This document shows positions 15,675 through 24,493 of a DNA stretch of 64,000 nt, one piece after another. Origin of the DNA: Saccharospirillum sp. (lineage in GTDB: Bacteria > Pseudomonadota > Gammaproteobacteria > Pseudomonadales > Natronospirillaceae); assembly GCA_018402545.1 (NCBI GenBank), contig JAGYIL010000004.1, positions 306,946 to 370,945 of the forward strand. Direction: 5' to 3'. The notes below the pieces were generated by a model that saw nothing but the letters and a program-made list of their open reading frames with translations, had not been told where the DNA came from and did no database searches. How positions within the stretch are numbered: the stretch's first letter is position 1; each line of letters opens with the position of its first letter. The position numbers and the translations under genes were made by a program.

Positions 15675-16412
15675 TTATTCCTGACGAGTAGGGCGATACA
15701 GTATCTCGTTAATGTCCACGTCTTCAGGCTGGCTCATCGCGAAGATGACACAGCGCGCAAAGCTGTCGGCTGAAATCGCATGTTCCTTGTAGAAACCGGC
15801 CACCCGTTCAGAGACCCCTTCGGCGCCTACCGACGATGGCAATTCCGTATCGACGGCTCCCGGTGAGAGTATGGTGGTGCGAATGCCATAGGGTTTCACT
15901 TCCTTGCGCAGGCCTTCGGAGATCGCCCGCACCGCAAACTTGGTGCCTGAATAGACGGCGCTGCCAGGCCCAACGCTGTGGCCAGCCACTGAAGAGACGT
16001 TGATGATATGGCCGCTTTGCTGCTCTTTCATGTGCGGCAGAGCCGCCCCGATGCCGTACAGAACCCCTTTGATGTTGACGTCGATCATCTGGTCCCATTC
16101 GTCGTAGCGCAGCATCTCCAGCGGAGACAGGGGCATCAGACCCGCGTTGTTGATCATTACATCCACCCGTCCGTGGAGCGATATGGCTCGGTCCACCAGC
16201 GCCTGAACCTGGGTGCGGTCGGTGACATCGGTTTTAACCAGGGCCTCCTGGCTTAACCCAATTTCCTCTGCCAACGCGGTCATGCGGTCCATGCGCCGTG
16301 CGCCGAGCACCAGTTTGGCGCCGGCTTTGGCCAGGTGGCGAGCGGTTTCGGCGCCCAGGCCACTGCTGGCGCCGGTAATAACAACGACTTTGTGTTCGAT
16401 ACCTTCTGTCAT
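15675..16412 (-). CDS. Short-chain dehydrogenase/reductase (SDR)
   Basis: Classical SDR of 245 residues. Motifs: nucleotide-binding TGASSGLG near residues 14-21, NNAG near 91, the catalytic Ser in NVSSVAG, and YSGTK (Tyr-x3-Lys) near 154-158. The middle ([10 protein letters not shown] region) has Arg residues after beta-2, which favours NADP(H). A strong GAGGAG ribosome-binding site precedes the ATG. The substrate cannot be read. It resembles the YdfG-like group of 3-hydroxy acid or general carbonyl reductases. Confidence 0.9.
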   Translation of the reverse strand: MTEGIEHKVVVITGASSGLGAETARHLAKAGAKLVLGARRMDRMTALAEEIGLSQEALVKTDVTDRTQVQALVDRAISLHGRVDVMINNAGLMPLSPLEMLRYDEWDQMIDVNIKGVLYGIGAALPHMKEQQSGHIINVSSVAGHSVGPGSAVYSGTKFAVRAISEGLRKEVKPYGIRTTILSPGAVDTELPSSVGAEGVSERVAGFYKEHAISADSFARCVIFAMSQPEDVDINEILYRPTRQE

Positions 16413-16675
16413 GAGAATCTCCTCTCTTGAGCATTGTCCGTTGAAGAGGTACGCCCTTGTCGGGTGCTAAACGGATGCAGTGGTCATGATTGGTCCGATA
16501 GTGGCAATTTCAAACTCGGTGGCCGGGCCAAGGCTTGATGGGCCAGGCAACGTCGGCAGGCAAGCGGTCGTTTTCTGTGTTAGTTTTGTATGGCTTCTGC
16601 CCCGGGTTTAGCCCGTTGGAAACCGCGCCAGCACACGATTTCCTAGTTTCTTTTTCACTATTGTCAGGTTTCGTA

Positions 16676-17395
16676 ATGACCCACGACCCCTTCTTTCATC
16701 ATCCAGAACTCGCCGATCTGATCACAAAGCCAGAAGACTCCTTCTTCCGGGATTTTTCAATAACCAAGCTCGCCAACATCCTGACCGACAGAGGGTTGCC
16801 GACAGGCTGGTGGCATACCGATGAACACCGCAATGCGATGAGAAAAGAGGTGCTCAGTGAGCACCGCTCGGGGGATCTCTGGGTCTTCGCTTATGGGTCG
16901 CTCATGTGGGACCCGGCCATTCGGTTTACCGAAGTCCGGAGAGCTCGGGTTCAGGGCTATCAGCGCCGGTTCATATTGAAAGACATTCATGGCGCCCGAG
17001 GGACTCGCGAAGCGCCAGGTCTGATGGCCGCGCTCGACCAGGGCGGTGAGTGTGAGGGGCTGCTGTTTCGCATCGATCAGGAAGCCATTGAGGTGGAAAC
17101 CGATATCCTCTGGCGTCGTGAGTTTATTGGGCCAGCTTACTTTCCGGTGTTTGTTCCCACTCAGATGGGCGAGGTCACGGTCAATGCCCTGACGTTCGTT
17201 GCCGACTATGATGCGGAGCTGATAGAGCCGGAACTGAGCCGAGCCGAGCAACTCGAGTACCTGGTGACAGGAAAGGGATTTTTGGGCGACAGCGCAGATT
17301 ACCTCAGAAACATTGCCCGGCAGTTTCAGCTGTTCGGCATCAGAGACGCCGAAGTTGAAGCGTTGTTTAACGGGATGAATCTACTAGAGAAATAA
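16676..17395 (+). CDS. chaC: Glutathione-specific gamma-glutamylcyclotransferase, ChaC family
   Basis: Cytoplasmic enzyme that cleaves glutathione to 5-oxoproline and Cys-Gly. The frame is open further upstream (to 16535), but the conserved family region begins after ATG 16676, giving a 239-residue protein. Motifs: FAYGSLMWDP near residues 62-71 (substrate loop), GYQRRF, and the catalytic Glu of WRREFIG near residue 150, followed by YFPVFV. The ribosome-binding site is poor. It is transcribed divergently from the SDR gene. Confidence 0.87.
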   Translation: MTHDPFFHHPELADLITKPEDSFFRDFSITKLANILTDRGLPTGWWHTDEHRNAMRKEVLSEHRSGDLWVFAYGSLMWDPAIRFTEVRRARVQGYQRRFILKDIHGARGTREAPGLMAALDQGGECEGLLFRIDQEAIEVETDILWRREFIGPAYFPVFVPTQMGEVTVNALTFVADYDAELIEPELSRAEQLEYLVTGKGFLGDSADYLRNIARQFQLFGIRDAEVEALFNGMNLLEK

Positions 17396-17492
17396 GACGG
17401 CACACCGTTCAAATACCTGGCGTCGTGACGTCGCCATTTACGTAAAGATACACCTTTTGGTATCCGTCAAGAGCGTTGACAGTGCAGTAATC

Positions 17493-17564
17493 GAACATAC
17501 ACATTAGGCGACATACTATACGAGCATCTATGATGCATAGGCGTTAATAAAAGAGGTGGATGTC
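17493..17564. repeat. REP-like repeat, copy 7 (outside the cassette block)
   Basis: It begins GAACATACACATTAGGCGACAT and ends GAGGTGGATGTC, followed by CCGGTAGCG as in the other type-1 copies. It lies between chaC and the DUF2254 gene, showing that the family is not confined to the cassettes. Confidence 0.55.
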
Positions 17565-17648
17565 CCGGTAGCGTGCTCAAGCTGGAACTCCGGTACGACG
17601 CATAGCCAAAGCGTAATGCGGCATGGCACTCGACTGGGGAAAGCATCC

Positions 17649-18944
17649 ATGAAGGTCTTAAACAGAATCAGGTTCATATCGCGTCGGCTTGGAGAGCGGC
17701 TTTGGGTCAAGCCTCTGTTCTTTTGTCTCCTGTCAATCGGAGCGGTATTCATCGCCAAAACGGCGGATTATCTGGATCTAGACCGGAACATCCCGCAAGT
17801 TAATGCCGACTCCATTGAGACTTTGTTGGGGGTGTTGGCGGCCAGCATGCTCGTGATTGCCACCTTTGCGGTGGCTTCCATGGTGTCTGCGTATGCATCG
17901 GCAAGCAGTGCGGCAACGCCCAGGTCGTTTACACTCATTATCGCAGACGATGTGTCGCAAAACGCGCTTTCAATCTTTATTGGCTCATTCATCTACAGCA
18001 TTGTTGCTCTCACTGCTGCCAAGAACCATTTTTTCCAGGAAGCTGGCCTCGCTACCGTGTTTGTACTGACCGTGCTTGTGTTTGCTGCGGTAATTATTAC
18101 CTTCGTTCGCTGGGTAGACAAAATCGCGCGACTGGGGCGCTTGAGTGAATCCGTTGAAAAGGTCGAAGCGGCAACCGCGGCTGCCATAAATCAGCGCCGG
18201 TTCGGCTCGGGCGTTGGTGGCCTACCTACAGCACAGCAGCACTCACTCGGGAAGGCAGTGTATGCAACGACGGTGGGTTACGTGCAGCACGTCGATGTCG
18301 AAGCGTTGCAAGCCTGGGCAGTGAAGGCCAACACTCGAGTCGCCGTTGCTTCCCTGCCAGGCGCGTTTGCAGAGCCGGGGCGTGCTCTGGCGTATGTAGA
18401 ATACGATGCGGAGAGCATGGCTGAACCAGATTTAAACGCAGTGACCAACGCCTTTGTGATCGGAACCGATCGGGTTTTTGAAGACGACCCCCGGTTCGGC
18501 CTCGTGACGCTGTCGGAGATCGCTGGCAGAGCCTTGTCTCCCGCTGTGAATGACCCCGGTACAGCGATCACCATTATAGGGTCGCTGGTAAGGCTGTTCG
18601 TTTCCTGGAATGACAAGACAAAGGGGGCGGAGGTAACACCATACGTTCGCGTTGACGTTCCGTTGCTGTCAGCGCATGACTTGTTTGACGACGCCTTCAC
18701 CGCCATCGCTCGGGATGGCGCGGGTACGGTTGAGGTGATGCTACGGCTTCAGAAGGCGTTGAAGGTGCTGTCAACGCTCGGCAATCCGGCACTTTGTGAG
18801 GCCGCGATGAAGCATTCCCGGTTGGCACTCGCTCGCGCAGAGAGAAAGATGGAACTGCCAGAAGATCTGGCCCTTGTTCGAGAAATTGCCTCATTCTCCA
18901 GGGCCACTCGGTTGAACAGACCAAGTTCCGTTATAGACAGCTAG
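17649..18944 (+). CDS. DUF2254 membrane protein
   Basis: Inner-membrane protein of 431 residues with about four N-terminal membrane helices (first near residues 15-35) and a large soluble C-terminal domain. DUF2254 proteins have no defined function. Recognisable features are the SAYASASSAATPRSFTLI loop after helix 2, and the GRALSPAVNDPGTAITII motif near residue 300. ATG 17649 is preferred because upstream sequence is repeat-derived. The TAG stop at 18942-18944 is part of the CTAG border of an adjacent MITE. Confidence 0.82.
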   Translation: MKVLNRIRFISRRLGERLWVKPLFFCLLSIGAVFIAKTADYLDLDRNIPQVNADSIETLLGVLAASMLVIATFAVASMVSAYASASSAATPRSFTLIIADDVSQNALSIFIGSFIYSIVALTAAKNHFFQEAGLATVFVLTVLVFAAVIITFVRWVDKIARLGRLSESVEKVEAATAAAINQRRFGSGVGGLPTAQQHSLGKAVYATTVGYVQHVDVEALQAWAVKANTRVAVASLPGAFAEPGRALAYVEYDAESMAEPDLNAVTNAFVIGTDRVFEDDPRFGLVTLSEIAGRALSPAVNDPGTAITIIGSLVRLFVSWNDKTKGAEVTPYVRVDVPLLSAHDLFDDAFTAIARDGAGTVEVMLRLQKALKVLSTLGNPALCEAAMKHSRLALARAERKMELPEDLALVREIASFSRATRLNRPSSVIDS

Positions 18945-19065
18945 GGAGCCTCTGAACTACTCCCCCAGGGCTCTGCGCGAGCTAAGACGTTTTGCCCAAG
19001 TGGGCGGCACTCCGACGCACTTCGCAGCGCAATAGCCGTAGCCCTTGTCAAGAAGTGCTCCCTAG
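18941..19065. mobile_element. CTAG-flanked MITE, internally deleted copy (125 bp)
   Basis: It starts CTAGGGAGCCTCTGAAC and ends GTGCTCCCTAG. The body matches the reverse complement of the right part of the 285-bp copy at 55092-55376, up to its CTTGTCAAGAAGTGC stretch, then jumps to the terminal CTCCCTAG. So this copy is inverted and shortened. It carries no coding frame of its own. A GGTGGGTGTC fragment follows at 19072. Confidence 0.75.
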
Positions 19066-19249
19066 TCTTCAGGTGGGTGTCGCAAAGGAGCTTATAATAC
19101 CAGCGTTGGGCGGCGTGACCCTGTTTCGGTGGTTGATGTAAACTCATTTAATAAGGCGCACCAGTATGCAGCCGACGGCTGCCAGACGCCACTGGCCTGA
19201 CGCTTCTTTGCTCAGCGTTTTTCGGCATAGTTATCAAATGGAGTTCCAG

Positions 19250-19909
19250 ATGAAATTTTTGGTTTTCTTGGGTACCGTACGCGACAGTACACCTCCGAAG
19301 CCGGCCCGCCTGGGTGTCCGGGTTACAGAAGCGGTTCTCGAATGCCTTAACAGTAGATATACCGACTATGAAATAGAGTTGGTTGATGCTTTGGATTATC
19401 CAACAGAACCCGTCTTCAAGCCGCACTTCGCTTACCCACGGAGTAAGGCGCCTTCCAAGCTCAATCAATTGGCAGATAAAATAGAAAGTGCCGATGGTTT
19501 TGTTATGGTCAGCCCCGAATATAATCATTCGATGAGTCCGGCGCTAGCCAACCTGTTGAACCACTTTGGCAGTTCCTTGTTTTCCTACAAACCAAGTGCG
19601 ATTGTTACCTATTCAGCAGGGCAGTGGGGCGGGATGCGTGCATCAGTCGCAATGCGCACCTTTCTTTCAGAGCTTGGGTGCCTGCCAGTTTCTGCAATGA
19701 TACATGTGCCCAAGGCACAAGAAATCTTTACGGCGGATGGTTCAGTGCAACCTCAGGAGGATCAAGACGCCTGGTTCGAATATTTTGGTCGAACATTCAG
19801 TCAATTGATTTGGTGGGCTCAGGCTGCGAAGCAACATAGAGAGCAGGTTGACCCGCATAAGCTGGTAAAGGATTTTAAAACGGATCCGTCTGAACGCAAT
19901 GCGCCTTAG
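19250..19909 (+). CDS. NADPH-dependent FMN reductase-family flavoprotein
   Basis: Flavodoxin-like reductase of 219 residues. The ATG at 19250 follows GGAG at a spacing of 6-7 bases and starts directly with the first beta strand (MKFLVFLGTVRDSTPPKPA), so upstream in-frame starts are rejected. Motifs: GTVRDST phosphate loop, VSPEYNHSMSPALANLLNHF near residues 85-104 (flavin binding), and TYSAGQWGGMRA near 117-128. It probably reduces FMN or quinones with NAD(P)H. It sits 59 bases before a Dabb-family gene on the same strand. Confidence 0.87.
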   Translation: MKFLVFLGTVRDSTPPKPARLGVRVTEAVLECLNSRYTDYEIELVDALDYPTEPVFKPHFAYPRSKAPSKLNQLADKIESADGFVMVSPEYNHSMSPALANLLNHFGSSLFSYKPSAIVTYSAGQWGGMRASVAMRTFLSELGCLPVSAMIHVPKAQEIFTADGSVQPQEDQDAWFEYFGRTFSQLIWWAQAAKQHREQVDPHKLVKDFKTDPSERNAP

Positions 19910-19968
19910 TCTGACCGGCGGAATAAATGGGGTCAGCACCATTGATTATCAAAAGGTACAGGTAAAGA

Positions 19969-20265
19969 ATGATAAGACACATCTTATTGATCAAGTTTAA
20001 AGAGGCTTCAGCGTCTTCGGATATCGAGCAAATAAAAAACCTGTTTATGGCCATACCCGAAAAAGTCGAGGGCGTGGTCTCGGTTGAATGGGGCGAAAAC
20101 GATAGCCCTGAAGGAAAAAACCAGGGTTATACCCATTCTGTATTGATGACATTTGCAGACGAGGCAGGCCGGAAGAACTACCTTCCACATCCCGAGCATG
20201 AAGCATTGAAGCAAGTATTCGGGCCGTTACTGGACGACATAGTGGTGTTTGATTATCAGGTTTAG
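19969..20265 (+). CDS. Dabb (dimeric alpha-beta barrel) stress-responsive protein
   Basis: A 98-residue ferredoxin-like barrel protein of the Dabb family. Characteristic features are the MIRHILLIKFK first strand, the central VSVEWGENDSPEG-x-YTHSVLMTF and the C-terminal HPEHEALKQVFGPLLDDIVVFDY. Members bind or cyclise small compounds or have unknown roles in stress. AAAGAA-type ribosome-binding sequence precedes the ATG. Its stop codon runs straight into a GTGGGTGTC repeat fragment. Confidence 0.88.
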   Translation: MIRHILLIKFKEASASSDIEQIKNLFMAIPEKVEGVVSVEWGENDSPEGKNQGYTHSVLMTFADEAGRKNYLPHPEHEALKQVFGPLLDDIVVFDYQV

Positions 20266-20379
20266 TGGGTGTCAACATCAGGTGGGTTTCTCAGAGGGAT
20301 GCCTCAGGCCTTCGTAAGAACGCAACCTCAGATGCTAGAATACTCGCCTGCTTCAACCACCACCGGAGAAAACAGCACT

Positions 20380-21309
20380 ATGGACACGGCTTCCACACCC
20401 TACCCAATTGGCACGCCAGGCACTCCCTGGGGCGACCAGGAGCGCGCCGAGTGGCTGGCAGCGCAAACCCGGCACCGTAGCTATGAAGCCGATGTGTTCA
20501 GCGTGATCCAACGACTGGGTGAGCGCTTCGACGTGGAGGAGTATGGCAGCCTGGACTATGGCTCCGATCATTACCCGCTAATGGCTATTCGTAGTCGGGG
20601 CTGGCGTGATGATCTGCCCGTTGTGCTGGTAACCGGTGGCGTGCATGGCTATGAAACCAGCGGTGTGCATGGTGCGCTGCAGTTTGTTGATCAACATGCG
20701 GCGGATTACGCAGGCCGGGTCAATTTGCTGGTCGCGCCCTGTGTCAGCCCCTGGGCTTATGAACGCATTCATCGCTGGAATGCGAACGCGATTGATCCGA
20801 ACCGGTCGTTCCGCGAAGACAGCCCGGCTGAGGAGTCGGCGGCGCTTATGGGGTTGGTGGGGCCCCTTGGTGATCGCGTAATAATGCACATTGACCTGCA
20901 CGAGACCACCGATACCGACGAAACTGAGTTTCGCCCAGCGCTGGCAGCGCGCGATGGCGAGCCATTCGAGCCCGGTGAGATTCCCGATGGCTTCTATGTG
21001 GTGGACGACAGCGAGAACCCGCAGCCGGATTTCCAGCAGGCGGTGATCAACGCGGTGGAGGCGGTCACTCATATCGCCCCGGCTGATGACAGCGGTAAAA
21101 TCATCGGCTCACCCGTGGTTGCCCGGGGTGTGATTCAGTACCCACTCAAGCAGCTCGGCCTGTGTGCCGGCATGACCACCGCTACCTACAAAACCACCAC
21201 CGAGGTTTATCCGGACAGCCCCCGCGCAACGCCGGAGCAATGCAATGCTGCGCAAGCGGCTGCGGTATGTGCGGCGATTGATTATGTGTTGGTTCAAGGG
21301 GCTTCGTAA
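20380..21309 (+). CDS. M14-family zinc carboxypeptidase / succinylglutamate desuccinylase-like hydrolase
   Basis: Metal-dependent hydrolase of 309 residues. The ATG at 20380 has GGAGA upstream; the longer frame includes repeat sequence. Zn ligands are visible: His and Glu of GGVHGYETSG near residue 90, and His of MHIDLHETTDTDETE near residue 175. The fold and motifs place it in the M14/AstE superfamily (DUF2817-like group). It is cytoplasmic by lack of a signal peptide. The substrate (peptide or N-acyl amino acid) is not known. Confidence 0.82.
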   Translation: MDTASTPYPIGTPGTPWGDQERAEWLAAQTRHRSYEADVFSVIQRLGERFDVEEYGSLDYGSDHYPLMAIRSRGWRDDLPVVLVTGGVHGYETSGVHGALQFVDQHAADYAGRVNLLVAPCVSPWAYERIHRWNANAIDPNRSFREDSPAEESAALMGLVGPLGDRVIMHIDLHETTDTDETEFRPALAARDGEPFEPGEIPDGFYVVDDSENPQPDFQQAVINAVEAVTHIAPADDSGKIIGSPVVARGVIQYPLKQLGLCAGMTTATYKTTTEVYPDSPRATPEQCNAAQAAAVCAAIDYVLVQGAS

Positions 21310-21339
21310 GGGCTGACTGCCTGGCGCCAGCCAGGCAAG

Positions 21340-22233
21340 TCATAAAGCCAATGCGGCGGCAAGTTTGCTGGCGAATGCTTCGACCCGGGCAGCGCGCACA
21401 GCGCGAGGGTTAAGCAGCGCCACCACATCGGCGTCGGGTAATGCCCAGTCGGGCAGAACCCGGATAAGGCGGCCAGCGCTAATATCCTCGGTTACGCTCC
21501 ATTCCGATCGCTCGACAATTCCTAGCCCCGCAATCGCCCAGGCACGGATTACTTCGCCGTCGTTGCTGGCGAACACGGGATGGACACGCAAGCTTAGAAC
21601 CCTTCCATCGGGCCCGGTCAGTGGCCAAAGCGTGACATCGGCCTGGTCCTCGCGCACCACACCCACACGGTGCCCGGCGATCTCACTTGGTGTGCGGGGC
21701 AAACCAAAACGCTCGGCATAGGCCGGCGCCGCGACAAGTAAGCGGCGGTTCGAGGCCAGCTTACGCTGCACAATATCAAGATCCGGCAAGCGACCGACAT
21801 GGATCAGCACGTCCCAGGCGGCCGCACGCATGGCGCCGCGGGGGTCCTCGCTGAGCGTCAGCATGGGCCGCAGATCGGTGTGTTCCTGTGCAAACTGGCC
21901 GAGGACGGGAGCGACGCACAGTCGGCCGAAACCCAGGGGGGCGATGACATGTAATGGCCCGGCGATGCGTCCGGCGCGTGCGGCCAACTCATCGGACAAG
22001 GTTTCCAGATCACCGAGAATGACCTTCGCCCGCTCCAGCAGCAGTTCGCCTTCGGCCGTCAGCGTAACGGGGCCGCGACCGCGTTCGACCAGGCGCAGAT
22101 GCAGCCGCTCCTCAAGCTGAGTCAGACGCTGCGACACAGCTGGGGGCGTTACGTCCAAGCTGCGCGCAGCGGCTGCAAGGCTCGGCGCGGTGGCGATGGC
22201 GGATAGGAATCGAATGTCGGCAAGATCTATCAT
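21340..22233 (-). CDS. LysR-family transcriptional regulator
   Basis: Regulator of 297 residues with an N-terminal winged helix-turn-helix (FLSAIATAPSLAAAARSLDVTPPAVSQRLTQLEERL, in parts) and a LysR effector domain. ATG 22233 is used because the LysR N-terminus begins there (MIDLADIRFL). It is divergent from the aldolase gene, with 95 bases between starts, and very probably controls the aldolase/cyclodeaminase pair in response to a pathway substrate. Base composition is higher in GC than most of the window, like its divergent partners. Confidence 0.92.
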   Translation of the reverse strand: MIDLADIRFLSAIATAPSLAAAARSLDVTPPAVSQRLTQLEERLHLRLVERGRGPVTLTAEGELLLERAKVILGDLETLSDELAARAGRIAGPLHVIAPLGFGRLCVAPVLGQFAQEHTDLRPMLTLSEDPRGAMRAAAWDVLIHVGRLPDLDIVQRKLASNRRLLVAAPAYAERFGLPRTPSEIAGHRVGVVREDQADVTLWPLTGPDGRVLSLRVHPVFASNDGEVIRAWAIAGLGIVERSEWSVTEDISAGRLIRVLPDWALPDADVVALLNPRAVRAARVEAFASKLAAALAL

Positions 22234-22248
22234 TAAGGCAAATCTTAA

Positions 22249-22261
22249 TCTAACAATTAGA
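22249..22261. promoter_or_regulatory. Putative LysR operator (T-N11-A palindrome)
   Basis: TCTAACAATTAGA is a perfect palindromic T-N11-A box in the divergent intergenic region. A second imperfect dyad, AATTCG...CGAAATT, follows at 22261-22278. The location fits a LysR-type activator binding site between the two divergent promoters. Confidence 0.5.
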
Positions 22262-22328
22262 ATTCGTGAATCGAAATTTAATGATTTGAGCGCTATATTC
22301 TTGATCTCACTCATTGAGAGTACAGCTT

Positions 22329-23447
22329 ATGCCACTCGACCACGACGCTATCGAAAACCTGACGACGCCCGCGCTGCTGCTCGATGACGCGAAGCTGACC
22401 CGCAATATCGAGCGGCTTGCGGCCCGGGTCCGTGCGCTTAATGTCAGCCTGCGGCCCCATATGAAAAGCGCGAAATCCATCGACGTTGCACTTCGTGTAA
22501 CCGGTGGTACGCCAGGACCGATCACGGTTTCAACCCTGGCGGAAGCCGAGAGATTCCATGCGGCGGGCTACACGGACATCATGTATGCCGTGGGGATTGC
22601 ACCGCAAAAACTTGCTCGGGTAAAGGCGCTGCGGGAGAGGGGCTGCAACCTGACGGTAATCCTCGACACCCTGGACCAGGCGAGGGCCGTGGCCGGAGTG
22701 CCTGCGCTGATCGAGATCGACAGCGATGGCCATCGCGGCGGCCTTGCCCCGGACGATCCGGTATTGGTCGACATCGGGCGCATCCTGCATGCGAACGGCG
22801 CTTTGCGCGGCGTAATGACGCATGCGGGCGAAAGCTACACCGTCAGCGGCGTTGAGGCCCATCGCGAGTTTGCCGAACGCGAGCGCGCCGCATCCGTTGC
22901 GGCGGCGGAGCTGTTACGGGCCGCAGGGTTGCCCTGTCCGGTGGTCAGCCTAGGTTCGACCCCCACCGCCCATGCGGCTCAGGACCTTACCGGCGTCACC
23001 GAGCTGCGCGCCGGAGTCTATATGTTTTTCGACCTGGTGATGGCAGGGATCGGGGTGTGTTCCACCGACGATATCGCCCTGTCGGTGCTGACCACGGTGA
23101 TCGGACACCAGCCATCCAAGGGCTGGATTCTGGTCGACGCAGGCTGGATGGCTCTGTCTGGTGATCGGGGTACGGCGGATCAGGCGGTCGATCAGGGCTA
23201 TGGCCTTGTTTGCGATGCCGAGGGACGGGTGATTCCCAACTTGATTGTGACCGGTGCCAATCAGGAGCACGGAATCATCTCGCTGCGCCCCGGTGCGCAC
23301 GGCGCAATGCCTGATCTGCCCGTGGGTACGCAGTTGCGCATCCTACCCAATCATGCCTGTGCCACCGCCGCGCAGCATTCACAGTACTCAGTCATTCCCG
23401 CCGATGGTGGGCCGCTCCTTGGTTGGCCCCGTTTCGGCGGTTGGTGA
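22329..23447 (+). CDS. DSD1/D-threonine aldolase-family PLP enzyme
   Basis: Fold-type III PLP enzyme of 372 residues. It has an alanine-racemase-like N-terminal barrel (TPALLLDDAKLTRNI, then the PLP-Lys in RPHMKSAKS near residues 43-51) and a C-terminal domain with the metal motif HxC in LPNHACATAAQH. Family members retro-aldol cleave or dehydrate beta-hydroxy-D-amino acids (D-threonine aldolase, D-serine dehydratase, 3-hydroxyaspartate aldolase). ATG 22329 has GAGAG eight bases upstream. It is ten bases before an ornithine-cyclodeaminase-family gene, a pairing reminiscent of bhcC-bhcD of the beta-hydroxyaspartate cycle, but bhcA and bhcB are absent. Exact substrate unknown. Confidence 0.85.
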   Translation: MPLDHDAIENLTTPALLLDDAKLTRNIERLAARVRALNVSLRPHMKSAKSIDVALRVTGGTPGPITVSTLAEAERFHAAGYTDIMYAVGIAPQKLARVKALRERGCNLTVILDTLDQARAVAGVPALIEIDSDGHRGGLAPDDPVLVDIGRILHANGALRGVMTHAGESYTVSGVEAHREFAERERAASVAAAELLRAAGLPCPVVSLGSTPTAHAAQDLTGVTELRAGVYMFFDLVMAGIGVCSTDDIALSVLTTVIGHQPSKGWILVDAGWMALSGDRGTADQAVDQGYGLVCDAEGRVIPNLIVTGANQEHGIISLRPGAHGAMPDLPVGTQLRILPNHACATAAQHSQYSVIPADGGPLLGWPRFGGW

Positions 23448-23457
23448 GGATAGAGCC

Positions 23458-24393
23458 ATGATAGTCATCCCCGAGGCGCAATCCGCCAAACTCGTTAATC
23501 CCGCGCTCGCCTTCGAGACGGTGCGCCGTGCCCTTATCGCCGCGATTCACCCCGAAGCGGCAAGTTTCCCTGTCGTCGTCGCCCACGCCAGCGATCCGCA
23601 AAACCGTTTCACGATCAAATCCGCCGCGGGCACGGAGCTGGCCGGGTTGAAGGTCGGCGCCTACTTCCCGACGAACGACGCTCAAGGCCTGCCGCGCCAT
23701 GCCTCAACGATTCTGCTGATCGATCAAAGCACGGGGCGGCTGGGTGGTGTGGTCGAAGGGTCGGCCGTTAACTGTTACCGCACCGCCGCCGCTGACGCGG
23801 TGGCGACCGATGCGCTGGCCAGACCCGACGCCGAAGTTCTGGCGCTCTTCGGCGTTGGACATCAAGCCGCCTACGAGGCCGAGGCGATTGCCCGCATCCG
23901 CCGCTTGACCCGTGTGCTGGTGGTGGGGCGCGACCCTGCCCGCAGCGCTGCCTTCATCGAGAAACTCCGCGATAAGGGCCTGCCCGCCGAGGCTGCGGAT
24001 GCCGAGGCCGCGGTGCGCGCCGCCGATATTATTGTGACCGCAACCACCGCCACCGGGCCGCTGTTCCGCGCCGACTGGGTGCGACCGGGCACGCATGTCT
24101 CGTCTATGGGGTCGGACTCAACAGGTAAGCAGGAACTGCCACCAGACCTCTTCCCAGGGGCGCGGCTGTTCTGCGACCTGCCCGAGCAATCCGTCCGTAT
24201 CGGAGAATTCCAGCACGCCGCGCCGGATACGTCGCTGACGGCTATCGGTGCCGTGCTCTCGGGCGCCGCTACTGGTCGGCAAGGCGTCGATGACATTACC
24301 GTCTTCGACAGCTCGGGTATCTCGTTACAGGATTTATACATGGCCGAGGCGATTCTGGCGGCAGCCAAGTCGACCAAAGAGCAGACTGCATGA
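23458..24393 (+). CDS. Ornithine cyclodeaminase/mu-crystallin-family imine reductase or dehydrogenase
   Basis: NAD(P)-binding enzyme of 311 residues. The Rossmann motif is LFGVGHQAAYEAEAI near residues 128-142. Upstream KSAAGTELAGLKVGAYFP and VEGSAVNCYRTAAADAVAT are the substrate-loop motifs of the family, and VSSMGSDSTGKQELP near 215 is also typical. TGAGGATAG precedes the ATG. Members deaminate ornithine, reduce cyclic imines or reduce iminosuccinate (BhcD). With the upstream aldolase it probably processes an imine or amino acid product. High GC content may indicate transfer from an alphaproteobacterium (inference). Confidence 0.85.
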   Translation: MIVIPEAQSAKLVNPALAFETVRRALIAAIHPEAASFPVVVAHASDPQNRFTIKSAAGTELAGLKVGAYFPTNDAQGLPRHASTILLIDQSTGRLGGVVEGSAVNCYRTAAADAVATDALARPDAEVLALFGVGHQAAYEAEAIARIRRLTRVLVVGRDPARSAAFIEKLRDKGLPAEAADAEAAVRAADIIVTATTATGPLFRADWVRPGTHVSSMGSDSTGKQELPPDLFPGARLFCDLPEQSVRIGEFQHAAPDTSLTAIGAVLSGAATGRQGVDDITVFDSSGISLQDLYMAEAILAAAKSTKEQTA

Positions 24394-24427
24394 CTTTCCC
24401 GAGCAACAATACATGGGCATGGGCGAG

Positions 24428-24450
24428 AGCATTGTTAACCCGGCAATGCT
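24428..24450. terminator. Putative bidirectional terminator hairpin
   Basis: AGCATTG and CAATGCT form a 7-bp stem around a 9-base loop, followed by TATTTTCT, between two convergent genes. Stem strength is modest. Confidence 0.5.
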
Positions 24451-24493
24451 TATTTTCTGATACCCACAGCAACGCTTCTGGTTTTAGAAAATA

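Noticed and set aside
19166..19249. N-terminal extension of the FMN reductase beginning MQPTAARR
   Set aside because: The internal ATG at 19250 has a good ribosome-binding site and starts at the first strand of the flavodoxin fold; the extension is probably not translated.
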